DNA of 64,000 bases, from the NCBI RefSeq assembly GCF_019042655.1, contig NZ_JAHPZO010000002.1, positions 62,001 to 126,000 on the forward strand. Reading direction: 5' to 3'. A program made the translations under genes and the position numbers. Of this stretch, positions 32,837 to 41,491 are shown piece by piece. Under the pieces are notes generated by a model. It was not told where the DNA came from, made no database searches, and worked only from the letters and a program-made list of their open reading frames with translations. Within the stretch, counting starts at the first letter, position 1. Each line of letters starts with the position of its first letter. This DNA comes from Planococcus sp. CP5-4_YE. GTDB lineage: Bacteria > Bacillota > Bacilli > Bacillales_A > Planococcaceae.

Positions 32837-32956
32837 GGCGTTCACTCTCCTTATAAAGACTTGTCGTCCATTATACAGCATTCTGCCCTTACTCACAGTT
32901 TACCCATTTTATAGCCGGTTAATTGCCGTTCTTTTAGAATAAAGAATTTCCACAAG

Positions 32957-32985
32957 AAAAAGCCGGAGAATTCTCCGGCTTTTTC
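32957..32985 (-). terminator. Terminator of hflX
   Basis: Self-complementary aaaagccggagaattctccggctttt stem written as arms aaaagccggagaa / ttctccggctttt, then Ts. Confidence 0.9.
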
Positions 32986-33014
32986 TCGTTTTCGTCTATT
33001 TGCATATAGTTTGA

Positions 33015-34286
33015 TTATTTACCAACGACGAATTGTTCGTAGCGGTCATAATCCGCACGACTCAGTTCCACGGTGATCAACGTTCCTTCTTCGCCGTACT
33101 CGGTTTCCTTGATGCTCGCATGGTCATTCAAATACGCGACGACATCCCCACGCCCGAACGGAATTTCCATCCGGCACATGACGTGGTTCGCAAAGAGCCG
33201 GTCGCGGATACTTTCGACTAGTTCATCGAGTCCCGCTCCTTCTTTGGCTGATATCCAGACAGCTTCGGCGCTTTTTCTCGGATACACAACGCCAGCCAGG
33301 TCTGATTTATTATAGACATATAAAGTTGGGACGTTCTCCACGCCTACATCCTGCAACGTCGCGTCGGTCACTTCCATCATGTAATCATGCTCATCATTCG
33401 AGACATCTACAACGTGAAGCAGCAGATCCGCATTGCGTGCTTCTTCCAGTGTCGAGCGGAATGCTTTGACTAGATGGTGAGGCAAGCGGCTGACAAATCC
33501 GACGGTATCGGACAATAAAAAGGTCTTATTGTCTTCCAGCCGGATTTGGCGGATGGATGTATCTAAAGTCGCGAACAGCATGTCTTTCTCGAAAACCTGC
33601 TTGTCCGCGTCTTGACCGGTCTTCGAGAGCAAACTGTTCATGATCGTCGACTTGCCAGCGTTGGTATACCCGACAAGCGATACAACCGGCATGCCTTTTT
33701 TCAAACGCTGCTTGCGCTGCGTGGTGCGCTGCTCTTTTACTTGGTCAAGTTCCCGTCTGAGCTTGGTGATCTGGTCCTCGATTTTCCGGCGGTCCAGCTC
33801 AAGCTTGGTCTCTCCTGCACCGCGGTTGGCGAGCCCGCCGCTGCTGGCACCGCCTTGGCGCCCGAGTGAGGCACGCAAGCCGACAAGGCGCGGCAGCATA
33901 TACTGCAATTGCGCCAATTCCACTTGTACTTGCGCTTCGCGTGTACGGGCGCGCCTCGAGAAGATGTCCAGGATGAGCATCGTCCGGTCGATCACTTTGC
34001 ATTCCAATTCTTCCTCAAGATTGCGGATTTGGGACGGCGACAATTCGTCATTGAAGATGATCAAGTTGGCATCCGCTTCCTCATACAATACTTTGGCTTC
34101 CTCGACTTTTCCCGTGCCAACGTAATGGGCTGGGTTCACGCGGTCCAAGTTTTGGTGCAGTTCGCCCACCACTTCGACACCGAGTGCCTCTGCTAAATTC
34201 CGTAATTCTTCCATACTGTATTCAAAATGGGTATCTTTTTGCAATTGGACACCCACGATAATCGCTTTTTCAATCAATTGTTCCAT
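33015..34286 (-). CDS. hflX: Ribosome-associated GTPase HflX
   Basis: 423-residue GTPase that binds the 50S subunit and splits stalled ribosomes under stress. N-terminal HflX domain with RVNPAHYVGTGKVEEAK and FNDELSPSQIRNLEEELECKVIDRTMLILDIFSRRARTREAQVQVELAQLQYMLPRL; Gly-rich loop RQGGASSGGLANRGAGETKLELDRR; G domain with G1 GYTNAGKST, G3 DTVGF and G4 NKSD. B. subtilis orthologue is YnbA. Single-gene unit with its own terminator. Confidence 0.96.
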   Translation of the reverse strand: MEQLIEKAIIVGVQLQKDTHFEYSMEELRNLAEALGVEVVGELHQNLDRVNPAHYVGTGKVEEAKVLYEEADANLIIFNDELSPSQIRNLEEELECKVIDRTMLILDIFSRRARTREAQVQVELAQLQYMLPRLVGLRASLGRQGGASSGGLANRGAGETKLELDRRKIEDQITKLRRELDQVKEQRTTQRKQRLKKGMPVVSLVGYTNAGKSTIMNSLLSKTGQDADKQVFEKDMLFATLDTSIRQIRLEDNKTFLLSDTVGFVSRLPHHLVKAFRSTLEEARNADLLLHVVDVSNDEHDYMMEVTDATLQDVGVENVPTLYVYNKSDLAGVVYPRKSAEAVWISAKEGAGLDELVESIRDRLFANHVMCRMEIPFGRGDVVAYLNDHASIKETEYGEEGTLITVELSRADYDRYEQFVVGK

Positions 34287-34387
34287 CTATTGTTGCCTCC
34301 TTCGGCAGAATCTCGATTCCGCCCGGTCCCTCATGTCTGTATCAACTTGAAGTTTGCCTCTATCCTATCACAGTACCACGCCCGCCT

Positions 34388-35101
34388 CTATACGAAACGC
34401 GGCGCCAGGTAGTTTCCCTGCTCAAAGACAATTTCCTGTCCGGCCGATTCGAAATGCACTTCACTCAGTCGCTCTTTTCCTTTGCCATCCTCAAAAAGGA
34501 GACGGCAATTTTCCAAGTCGAGGGAACCGCCGAGCAAGCGGCTCCATTGCGCTTCCTTTTGCTCCGGATCTTCTACTGAGAAAACAAGCGCCTCCAAGCG
34601 CAGGCCTTCATTGAGCTCAGTGATTGCGCCTTTTTGTTTCAAGCCGGCAAAACGCGCCTCGTCCGGCTCTTCCCACTCAATAAAGAATGGCAGCGGCAAA
34701 GCCGATGAAATCGGCTGGTCGACAAAGAGCAAGCGCCAACGAACGGTCTCACCGGTCTCAGTCAAACGATTGGCATCCATTGGCCCAACGGTTTGGAACC
34801 CTCGCCCTTCGATCTGTTGAGCTAATTGGTCCAGGTTATCAGAACGCAGGCATATTGTGCCGAAGCCTCGCCCATCGAGTTGTAGTTGTTGGATAAGCGG
34901 ATGTTCAGAAGCTTGGGCTATATGCTCGTCTTCGACCGTGAGCCACTCGATATAATAATCCGGCCCGTACATCAGGGCATTTTGTGTTCCCCAGTCTTCA
35001 TGGCTGCCTCCAGAAATTGCGTGGAAACCTTTTTCGTTCCAAAACTTGCTGCTGGCTTCCGGGCTGGTATGAGTAAAATGGACGATATGGTCCAATTTCA
35101 T
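34388..35101 (-). CDS. VOC-family protein (Glyoxalase_3 type)
   Basis: 237-residue protein with two VOC (betaalphabetabetabeta) modules. The first begins MKLDHIVHFTHTSPEASSKFWNEKGFHAISGGSHEDWGTQNALMYG..YIEWLTVED, the pattern of the Glyoxalase-like PF13468 group; the second (LEALVFSVEDPEQKEAQWSRLLGG...) is weaker. A metal-dependent enzyme or binding protein is possible but no function is assigned. The ATG ten bases after AAGGAG is used. Confidence 0.85.
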   Translation of the reverse strand: MKLDHIVHFTHTSPEASSKFWNEKGFHAISGGSHEDWGTQNALMYGPDYYIEWLTVEDEHIAQASEHPLIQQLQLDGRGFGTICLRSDNLDQLAQQIEGRGFQTVGPMDANRLTETGETVRWRLLFVDQPISSALPLPFFIEWEEPDEARFAGLKQKGAITELNEGLRLEALVFSVEDPEQKEAQWSRLLGGSLDLENCRLLFEDGKGKERLSEVHFESAGQEIVFEQGNYLAPRFV

Positions 35102-35303
35102 TTGCAAGCACTCCTTTTCATTACTCATTAATCGCTTTCTTCTATTAAATATAATACACGCTAGCGTTGCCAATTTGCTGTGTATATGGTCACTTTTCCC
35201 CTGTCAATTCTGATTTTTCGGGAAAATGGGTGGTTTTTAGGCATCATTTTCGATAGGCTAGGGTATAGGAAAAGATAATTACCATATTTCAAAGGAGGTC
35301 ATC

Positions 35304-36854
35304 ATGGATAAAAAATTATTAAAAAACCCCGTTTTTCTCATATCGACAGCCGTGATCCTGCTGTTGGTAGTTGCCGGGGCATTTATGCCGATCCGTTTCG
35401 GTGAAATCGCCGGCACTTTATTTAACTTCACCACTCTTAACTTCGGTTGGTTCTACTTACTAGCTGTCTTCATCATCACCCTTTTCCTAATCATCATTGC
35501 CATTAGCAAATATGGCAGCATCCGGCTCGGAGCCGACTCCGACCGCCCGGAATTCCCGTTCTTCACTTGGATCGGCATGCTGTTCTCAGCCGGCTTCGGT
35601 GCAGGGCTCGTCTTCTGGGGCGTCGCGGAACCGATGAGCCATTTCTTTACGACACCGTTCGGTACGGAAGGGCAGACGGAAGAAGCCGCGCGCATTGCGA
35701 TGGGCTATTCATTCTTCCACTGGGGCATCAGCCAATGGTCCGTCTTTGCCATCGTCGGTTTGGTCATCGGCTTCTTGCAGTTTAGACGCAAAAAGCCTGG
35801 CCTTGTCTCGACCGCACTCGAGCCGGTCTTAGGTTCAAAGCCAGTAGTCAAGCACACGATTGATTCACTCGCAGTCATTGCAACCGTCATGGGAATCGCG
35901 ACTTCACTTGGTCTCGGCGTCTTGCAAATGAACGGCGGCTTGAACGCTGTATTCGGTATCGACAACGCCTTCCCAATCCAATTGGCGATTATCGGCGTCA
36001 TGTTCGCTGCCTATACCCTATCTTCTTCTACAGGGCTTCACAAAGGGATCGCCTATTTGAGTAATTTAAACTTAGGCTTGGCACTCGTCTTAATGGTGTT
36101 CGTCTTCTTTGCCGGCCCGACAGTCTTTATCATGGATACATTTACACTCGCAATCGGCGATTATATCACTAATTTCGTTCAGTATAGCCTGCGCATGGAG
36201 CCTTATACAGGTGGAGAATGGGTGCTCGGATGGACCATCTTCTACTGGGCTTGGGCAACTGCCTGGTCACCATTTGTCGGGGCGTTCGTTGCACGGGTTT
36301 CACGCGGGCGTACCATCCGCGAATTCGTCTTCGGCGTTTTGGTCATTCCACCAGCCATCGCTTGTGTATGGATCGCCGTCTTCGGCGGTACAGCTTTATG
36401 GTATGACTTGAACGAACAAGCAGGCATCGCGGAAGCGGTCAATGTAGATTTAACCTCTGCCTTGTTCCAAACCTTTGATGTTCTTCCGCTGTCGACCATT
36501 ATGTCCATATTGGCAATTTTGCTGATCTTCACATTCCTCGTGACATCGGCTGACTCCGCTACATACATTCTGGCGACTATGACCAGCTTCGGCAGCTTGA
36601 ATCCTCCGACTTTGTTCAAAGTCATCTGGGGAGTTTTAATGTCAGCAATTGCAGCCGTTCTGCTTTACGCTGGTGGGCTTAGTGCCTTACAGACCGCTTC
36701 ACTCATATCGGCCTTACCGTTTACGGTGCTCCTGCTCCTGATGCTTTGGTCATTCACCAAAATCATCCGCGGCGAGTCGCCGCCGATCCGTAAATCGGAA
36801 CTGCGCCGCTTTAGACGCTTGGAACGCGAAGCAAGAAAACAACAGAATAAGTAA
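35304..36854 (+). CDS. opuD: BCCT-family glycine betaine transporter (OpuD-like)
   Basis: 516-residue sodium-coupled betaine/carnitine/choline transporter with twelve helices. GFGAGLVFWGVAEPMSHFFTTPFG contains the family Gly-rich helix, WTIFYWAWATAWSPFVGAFVARVSRGRTIREFVFGVL is the TM8 betaine-binding signature, and YILATMTS lies near the C-terminus. The cytosolic tail is strongly basic (RKSELRRFRRLEREARKQQNK), a region that senses osmotic state in related carriers. AAAGGAGG precedes the ATG. With opuC-type and putP genes nearby, the window holds three osmolyte uptake systems. Confidence 0.95.
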   Translation: MDKKLLKNPVFLISTAVILLLVVAGAFMPIRFGEIAGTLFNFTTLNFGWFYLLAVFIITLFLIIIAISKYGSIRLGADSDRPEFPFFTWIGMLFSAGFGAGLVFWGVAEPMSHFFTTPFGTEGQTEEAARIAMGYSFFHWGISQWSVFAIVGLVIGFLQFRRKKPGLVSTALEPVLGSKPVVKHTIDSLAVIATVMGIATSLGLGVLQMNGGLNAVFGIDNAFPIQLAIIGVMFAAYTLSSSTGLHKGIAYLSNLNLGLALVLMVFVFFAGPTVFIMDTFTLAIGDYITNFVQYSLRMEPYTGGEWVLGWTIFYWAWATAWSPFVGAFVARVSRGRTIREFVFGVLVIPPAIACVWIAVFGGTALWYDLNEQAGIAEAVNVDLTSALFQTFDVLPLSTIMSILAILLIFTFLVTSADSATYILATMTSFGSLNPPTLFKVIWGVLMSAIAAVLLYAGGLSALQTASLISALPFTVLLLLMLWSFTKIIRGESPPIRKSELRRFRRLEREARKQQNK

Positions 36855-36867
36855 GCGCAACATCAAC

Positions 36868-36911
36868 AATGCCTTAAAAGCCCTAGATACAGAGCTTTTA
36901 AGGCATTTTTT
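36868..36911 (+). terminator. Terminator of opuD
   Basis: 14-bp stem aatgccttaaaagc / gcttttaaggcatt, 12-nt loop, T run. Confidence 0.9.
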
Positions 36912-36980
36912 CATTGAATAAGCTGATGATGCTTTCGTTCAGCGAGCCATTTAAAAAACTGATAATTTAGTCAATACCCC

Positions 36981-37008
36981 TTTACATTCTTCGTCAAGGG
37001 TCTACAAT
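36981..37008 (+). promoter_or_regulatory. Probable sigma-A promoter of the PhnB-like gene
   Basis: TTTACA (36981-36986), 16-bp spacer, TACAAT (37003-37008). Confidence 0.6.
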
Positions 37009-37068
37009 AAAAATAAAGAGAATGTTTGTTCGTATTTTACATACCATTAACAGAAAGGAGTTTTCCCA

Positions 37069-37491
37069 ATGACCGTCAATGTCTATATGATCTTTAATGG
37101 CAATTGCGAAGAAGCAGTAGCGTACTACGCAAAAGTATTCAGCACAGAACCGAACGGGCTTTCACGTTTCGGTGACATGCCTTCTGAGCCTGGACAGGAA
37201 ATGCCTGAAGAGATGAAAAACCGGATTATGCATGCAAGCTTGGACATCCACGGAAGCGTCGTCATGTTTTCAGATGCCATGTCAGATGTCCCAATTTCCA
37301 TCGGCAAGAATATTAACGTAACTGTGATATCCGACGACTTAAACAAAATGACAGAGGAATTCAAGCAGCTTGCCCAGGACGGGACAGTTCAAATGGAGTT
37401 GCAGGAAACATTCTGGAGCCTCGGATACGGTATAGTAGAAGACAAATTCGGGATCATTTGGATGTTCAGCCATGACGACTTCCGGCAATGA
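37069..37491 (+). CDS. PhnB-like VOC-family protein
   Basis: 140-residue single VOC domain of the PhnB/YjdN type: MTVNVYMIFNGNCEEAVAYYAKVFSTEP, a Met/Pro-rich loop, MHASLDIHGSVVMFSDAM and WSLGYGIVEDKFGIIWMFSHD. Often annotated as 3-demethylubiquinone methyltransferase-like, although no methylation activity is expected from this fold. Function unknown. Good ribosome site AAAGGAG. Confidence 0.87.
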   Translation: MTVNVYMIFNGNCEEAVAYYAKVFSTEPNGLSRFGDMPSEPGQEMPEEMKNRIMHASLDIHGSVVMFSDAMSDVPISIGKNINVTVISDDLNKMTEEFKQLAQDGTVQMELQETFWSLGYGIVEDKFGIIWMFSHDDFRQ

Positions 37492-37531
37492 GAAAACAAA
37501 CAATTCCCGCTCCCCTCTAAGCACTTGGCAA

Positions 37532-37569
37532 TAAAAATAGGCTATCCTCTCAATGAGGATAGCCTATTG
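37532..37569 (-). terminator. Terminator of putP
   Basis: Stem aataggctatcctc / gaggatagcctatt, short loop, T-rich tail on the minus strand; may also stop the convergent PhnB-like gene. Confidence 0.88.
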
Positions 37570-37576
37570 TCATGAA

Positions 37577-39097
37577 TTATTTTTTATCTTCTTGGATCAA
37601 ACGTTCCGTTTCATCGAATTCTGCTTCGATTTCAGCGTTCGGTTTGTACGTCATCAAGCTGACACCCCAAGTAGCTAACCAGCTAAGGAAAAAGCCAGGA
37701 ATGATTTCGTAGACACTGCCCATGAACATGGTTAGATCATTAGCAGATGCGCCTTCCATGTTACCCACTAGATCCCAGATGATGACCGTGATGGCACCAA
37801 CGAGCATACCAGCGAGCGCACCTTTAGAAGTAAGCTTGCGCCAGAAGAGCGACAGCAAAATGATCGGGCCAAAAGCAGCACCGAATCCTGCCCAAGCATA
37901 AGCAACCAATCCAAGAATGGTATTGTTCTGCTCCCAAGCAAGTGCTGCTGCAATAACAGCAATGACTGCTACGGCGATACGCCCAAGCGTAACGTAACCT
38001 TTAGCACTTGACTCTTTCTTAAAGGCGATTTTGTACAAATCTTCGATCAATGCTGACGAGCTGACCAGCAATTGAGACGAAATCGTACTCATGATCGCTG
38101 CCAGAACTGCTGCCAGGACAAAACCTGCCACGAGCGGATGGAACAGTACTTGGCTCATGTCCAAGAAGACCGCTTCCGGATCCACCAATGTAGAGCCAGG
38201 GTTTTGCTGGAAATAGGCAATCCCGACCAAAGCCGTACCTGTTGCACCGATCAGGCTTAAGATCATCCAGCTCATGCCGATGCGGCGAGCCGTACGAACT
38301 TCCTTCAAGGTTTTAATGGCCATAAAACGGACGATGATGTGCGGCTGGCCGAAATAACCAAGACCCCACGCAGCGGCAGAAATGACGCCGATCGTAGAGG
38401 CTCCTGACACAAGGCTCAACATGTTCGGGTCAACTTCCCTGATGCTTGCTGCCGTTTCACCGAATCCGCCGGTAACGAAAATCCCGACGACCGGTACTGC
38501 AATAAGTGACAGGAACATCATAATCCCCTGCACAAAGTCCGTGTAACTGACGGCGAGGAATCCGCCGAATAAAGTATATGCAACAACTACCACCGAGCCT
38601 ATGACCAGGCCAAGATGATAATCCATTCCGAATGAACTCTGGAAGAATAAGCCAGAAGCGACCATTCCGGATGAAACGTAGAATGTGAAGAAAATCAAAA
38701 TGATAATACCAGCGACAATACGCAATAGGCGCGAGCTGTCTTTTAAACGATTTTCTAAGAAGCTAGGAATGGTGATGGAATCACTGGTGACAAATGAGTA
38801 GATTCGCAGACGAGGCGCAACAAAGAACCAGTTCAGGAATGCACCGATTGTTAAACCGATGGCGATCCAGACTTCTACAAGACCCCCAACGTAAATCGCT
38901 CCGGGCAGTCCGAGCAAGAGCCATCCCGACATATCGGATGCGCCGGCACTGAGAGCCGCAACGGATGGGCCGAGTCCCCTTCCCCCGAGCATGTAATCGG
39001 ATAAGTCGGCTGTCTTCTTATACGCATACCAGCCAATGAATAGCATAGCCGCAAGGTACACGAGTAAGGCTATGATTTGATAAGTAGTATCTGTCAT
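37577..39097 (-). CDS. putP: Sodium/proline symporter (PutP/OpuE)
   Basis: 506-residue SSS-family carrier with about 13 helices importing proline with Na+. GGRGLGPSVAALSAGASDMSGWLLLGLPGAIYVGGLVEVWIAIG is the helix 2 Na+/proline region; GGFLAVSYTDFVQGIMMF, AAWGLGYFGQPHIIVRFMAI and ISSQLLVSSSALIEDLYK are standard. In B. subtilis, OpuE uses proline for osmoprotection and PutP for catabolism; no putBC genes are adjacent, so OpuE-like use is somewhat likelier. Confidence 0.95.
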   Translation of the reverse strand: MTDTTYQIIALLVYLAAMLFIGWYAYKKTADLSDYMLGGRGLGPSVAALSAGASDMSGWLLLGLPGAIYVGGLVEVWIAIGLTIGAFLNWFFVAPRLRIYSFVTSDSITIPSFLENRLKDSSRLLRIVAGIIILIFFTFYVSSGMVASGLFFQSSFGMDYHLGLVIGSVVVVAYTLFGGFLAVSYTDFVQGIMMFLSLIAVPVVGIFVTGGFGETAASIREVDPNMLSLVSGASTIGVISAAAWGLGYFGQPHIIVRFMAIKTLKEVRTARRIGMSWMILSLIGATGTALVGIAYFQQNPGSTLVDPEAVFLDMSQVLFHPLVAGFVLAAVLAAIMSTISSQLLVSSSALIEDLYKIAFKKESSAKGYVTLGRIAVAVIAVIAAALAWEQNNTILGLVAYAWAGFGAAFGPIILLSLFWRKLTSKGALAGMLVGAITVIIWDLVGNMEGASANDLTMFMGSVYEIIPGFFLSWLATWGVSLMTYKPNAEIEAEFDETERLIQEDKK

Positions 39098-39157
39098 GAC
39101 ATCTCCTCCTTATTAAATACTTTAACATAATGAGCTTATATGAAAAGGGGACTTTGC

Positions 39158-39183
39158 GTTTTATTTCCTATTTGAATGGGCAT
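39158..39183 (+). promoter_or_regulatory. SigB-type promoter of ydaT-like gene
   Basis: GTTTTA (39158-39163), 14-bp spacer, GGGCAT (39178-39183), one mismatch in each box from GTTTAA / GGGTAT, with the ribosome site directly after the predicted start point. B. subtilis ydaT is SigB controlled. Confidence 0.65.
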
Positions 39184-39206
39184 AGAGAGGCAAGGAGGCG
39201 ATAAAT

Positions 39207-39569
39207 ATGCCATGGAACAAGAATGATTACCCAGATTCTTTCAAAAATTTGGATGAAGATGTCCGCAACAAAGCGATTGAGATTGCCAATGCGCTGCTGC
39301 GCGATGGTTATGAAGAAGGACGCGCAATTCCGATTGCTTTGGATCAGGCACGTGACACCGTTCAAGGGGACGGTGTCGCGCCCGTGTACGAAATCCGTAA
39401 GCATTCTGAAGGCTGGCAACTGAAAAAGAAAGACAGTAAAAAAGCCATCCTTATCGAAGAAACGAAGGATGACTTGATGGGCGAAGCGAAGCGTTACGTC
39501 AACCGCAATAATGGGGAACTTCATGTTTACGGAGAAGATGATTCGCTGCAGGAAAAATTATACGATTAA
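39207..39569 (+). CDS. ydaT: YdaT-like general stress protein (ChaB-like + DUF2188)
   Basis: 120-residue soluble protein. N-terminal ~50 residues (MPWNKNDYPDSFKNLDEDVRNKAIEIANALLRDGYEEGRAIPIALDQA) are ChaB-like; residues ~68-115 (YEIRKHSEGWQLKKKDSKKAILIEETKDDLMGEAKRYVNRNNGELHVYGEDDS) form a DUF2188 domain. The B. subtilis counterpart YdaT is a SigB-dependent general stress protein of unknown biochemical role. AAGGAGG precedes the ATG and a SigB-like promoter lies just upstream. Confidence 0.88.
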   Translation: MPWNKNDYPDSFKNLDEDVRNKAIEIANALLRDGYEEGRAIPIALDQARDTVQGDGVAPVYEIRKHSEGWQLKKKDSKKAILIEETKDDLMGEAKRYVNRNNGELHVYGEDDSLQEKLYD

Positions 39570-39573
39570 AAAC

Positions 39574-39614
39574 AAAAACAGCAGAACCGGAAAAGCGGCC
39601 GGTTCTGCTGTTTT
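39574..39614. terminator. Bidirectional terminator
   Basis: 16-bp stem aaaacagcagaaccgg / ccggttctgctgtttt flanked by A and T runs, between convergent ydaT-like and desR genes. Confidence 0.93.
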
Positions 39615-39619
39615 GCCTT

Positions 39620-40210
39620 TCAGCTTTTTTCACGGTAGCGGGCAATGGCTTCAATCCTGTTGCTCGCTTCGAGTTTATCGAGAATCGTGGAAATGTAATT
39701 GCGTACGGTGCCCGTTGTAATGAAAAGCTCTTTGGCGATTTCTTTCGTGCTGCGCCCTTCCGTGATCAACTCCATTACTTGCCGCTCCCGTTCAGTCAAC
39801 GGATTGCTTGCCGCATACGCAAGATCGACAAGTTCCGGCGCATAAATCCGGCGGCCATCCATGATGGTGCGGATCGATGTCCCCAGTTCTTCGCTCGGGC
39901 TGTCTTTCAAAAGATACCCGCTGACACCTGCTTTTCGTGCCCGCTCGAAATAACCTGAACGTGCGAAAGTTGTCAGGATGACAGTTTTGCACGGGTGGTC
40001 TTTCAAAGCTTCTGCCGCGTCCAAGCCGCTCTTGATCGGCATTTCAATGTCCATGATGCAGACGTCAGGATTCAGCTCCTCAACCAAACGGATTGCCTCT
40101 TCCCCGTTCGACGCCATACCGACTACTTCCAAATCGTCTTCCAAATCCAGTAACGACCCGAGCGCACCAAGCATCATGCGCTGGTCTTCCGCCAATACGA
40201 TTCGAATCAT
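39620..40210 (-). CDS. desR: Response regulator DesR
   Basis: 196-residue NarL/FixJ-type regulator. Receiver domain residues 1-~120 with acidic pocket AEDQ, phospho-acceptor Asp54 (VCIMDIEMPIKSG) and Lys in YLLKDSPSEE; C-terminal LuxR HTH (NPLTERERQVMELITEGRSTKEIAKELFITTGTVRNYISTILDKLEASNRIEAIARYREK). Asp54 is the same position as in B. subtilis DesR, which when phosphorylated activates des at low membrane fluidity. It overlaps desK by ATGA. A palindrome upstream of des is the likely target. Confidence 0.93.
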   Translation of the reverse strand: MIRIVLAEDQRMMLGALGSLLDLEDDLEVVGMASNGEEAIRLVEELNPDVCIMDIEMPIKSGLDAAEALKDHPCKTVILTTFARSGYFERARKAGVSGYLLKDSPSEELGTSIRTIMDGRRIYAPELVDLAYAASNPLTERERQVMELITEGRSTKEIAKELFITTGTVRNYISTILDKLEASNRIEAIARYREKS

Positions 40211-41346
40211 GAATTTCTCCCCTCCACATCTTGATAAAGAATGACGTTCGGCACTCGGATGTTTAAGGTCGTGCCGTCCATTACTGCGACATCCACTTGC
40301 CCATTGACGAAGTCTAAACGTTCACGCATACCCGTGAGTCCGTTGCCCTGGACTAGCGGATTGCCTTCAGGAAATCCGACGCCGTCGTCTTGCACTTGAA
40401 CCAGAATCTCGTTCGGCATCTGCTTGATCAACACCGTGCAGCGGGAAGCTGCACTATGTTTCACGACGTTGGTGACTGCTTCTTTCAAGCACATGCTCAA
40501 CACATGCTCCATTAACAGCGGCGTATTATTGAGTTTGGCATTGCCATAAAAGACGAAATCCATGTCTGCGGCTCGGAGGATTTGCTGGATGCGCACCAAC
40601 TCATCTTCCAGTTTCGTGCCGCGCATATCCGTTACCAACTCCCGCACTTCCTTCAAGGCTGTGCGCGCCGTCTGGCGGACATCCTGGATTTCAGCAGCTG
40701 CGCGTTCTGGGTCTTTACTCAATAGTTTCCCCGCCAGATCACTTTTCAAGCCGATCAACGACAATTTCTGGCCGAGTGTATCATGCAGATCACGGGCTAT
40801 CCGTTCCCGCTCCTCGATCAGTACCAACTGGGAAATCCGCTTATTGGCGTCTTCCAGTGCCCCTTCAAGCTTTTCGCGCTTATGCCGGTTATAGGTATTG
40901 AATGGCAGCAAGATGACGCCGAGAACACTCAAGACGATGAATGGCAATTGTGTCATATACAAATTGAAGTCCATAATCATGCCATACATGATAGCGGCGA
41001 TTGTTGTCCCGATGTGCAGGCCGTAAATGATGAAAAAGCCAACTTTGTTGCGGATATTGCCAATGAAGAACGCTAGAAAAATCGCCAGGTAGACATAGCC
41101 GAATAAAAAGATCATCGCGACATTGATGATCATCTCGACACTTACCCATAAGTACACAAGGAACGAGTGTGAAGTGAACGACAAGCGGTAAGCGAGGAAA
41201 AACGCCACCAACAAAATGATGCCTGCTGCAATTTCAGTTGGAGAAGATGACCGGAAAATGAAAAAGAACGGCAAAATGCAAAAAATCGTCCATGCATAGA
41301 TGCTCAACCATGTATTCCGGGGGAAAATTTGATACCAGTTTTGCAT
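40207..41346 (-). CDS. desK: Membrane-fluidity sensor histidine kinase DesK
   Basis: 379 residues: about five transmembrane helices in the first ~150 residues, a coiled-coil linker (NRHKREKLEGALEDANKRISQLVLIEERERIA), the HisKA_3 box RDLHDTLGQKLSLIGLKSDLAGKLL with His188, and an HATPase domain (CLKEAVTNVVKHSAASRC, VQDDGVGFP, GNGLTGMRERLDFVNG). His188 coincides with the phosphorylated His of B. subtilis DesK. It senses bilayer thickness/order and controls DesR phosphorylation. Separated from des by a terminator, so desKR probably has some independent transcription. Confidence 0.93.
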   Translation of the reverse strand: MQNWYQIFPRNTWLSIYAWTIFCILPFFFIFRSSSPTEIAAGIILLVAFFLAYRLSFTSHSFLVYLWVSVEMIINVAMIFLFGYVYLAIFLAFFIGNIRNKVGFFIIYGLHIGTTIAAIMYGMIMDFNLYMTQLPFIVLSVLGVILLPFNTYNRHKREKLEGALEDANKRISQLVLIEERERIARDLHDTLGQKLSLIGLKSDLAGKLLSKDPERAAAEIQDVRQTARTALKEVRELVTDMRGTKLEDELVRIQQILRAADMDFVFYGNAKLNNTPLLMEHVLSMCLKEAVTNVVKHSAASRCTVLIKQMPNEILVQVQDDGVGFPEGNPLVQGNGLTGMRERLDFVNGQVDVAVMDGTTLNIRVPNVILYQDVEGRNS

Positions 41347-41443
41347 AACTGCCTCCTAAAGTTTCTTTGCTCCCATCATACCAAAGCTCACGGACAAAGA
41401 GAAAACCTGCGCAGTCCCCTATTGCAAACAAGGATTTCCGCAA

Positions 41444-41486
41444 AGAAAAAAACTGTCCTCGCCTCTAGATCGAGGCAAGAACAGTT
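41444..41486 (-). terminator. Terminator of des
   Basis: 15-bp stem (aactgttcttgcctc with its G-T-containing complement), 6-nt loop and seven Ts on the minus strand, between des and desK. Confidence 0.9.
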
Positions 41487-41491
41487 CCACT

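Noticed and set aside
35240-35275. GGGTAT upstream of opuD as a SigB -10 box
   Set aside because: No GTTT-type -35 element at 12-15 bp; insufficient for a promoter call.
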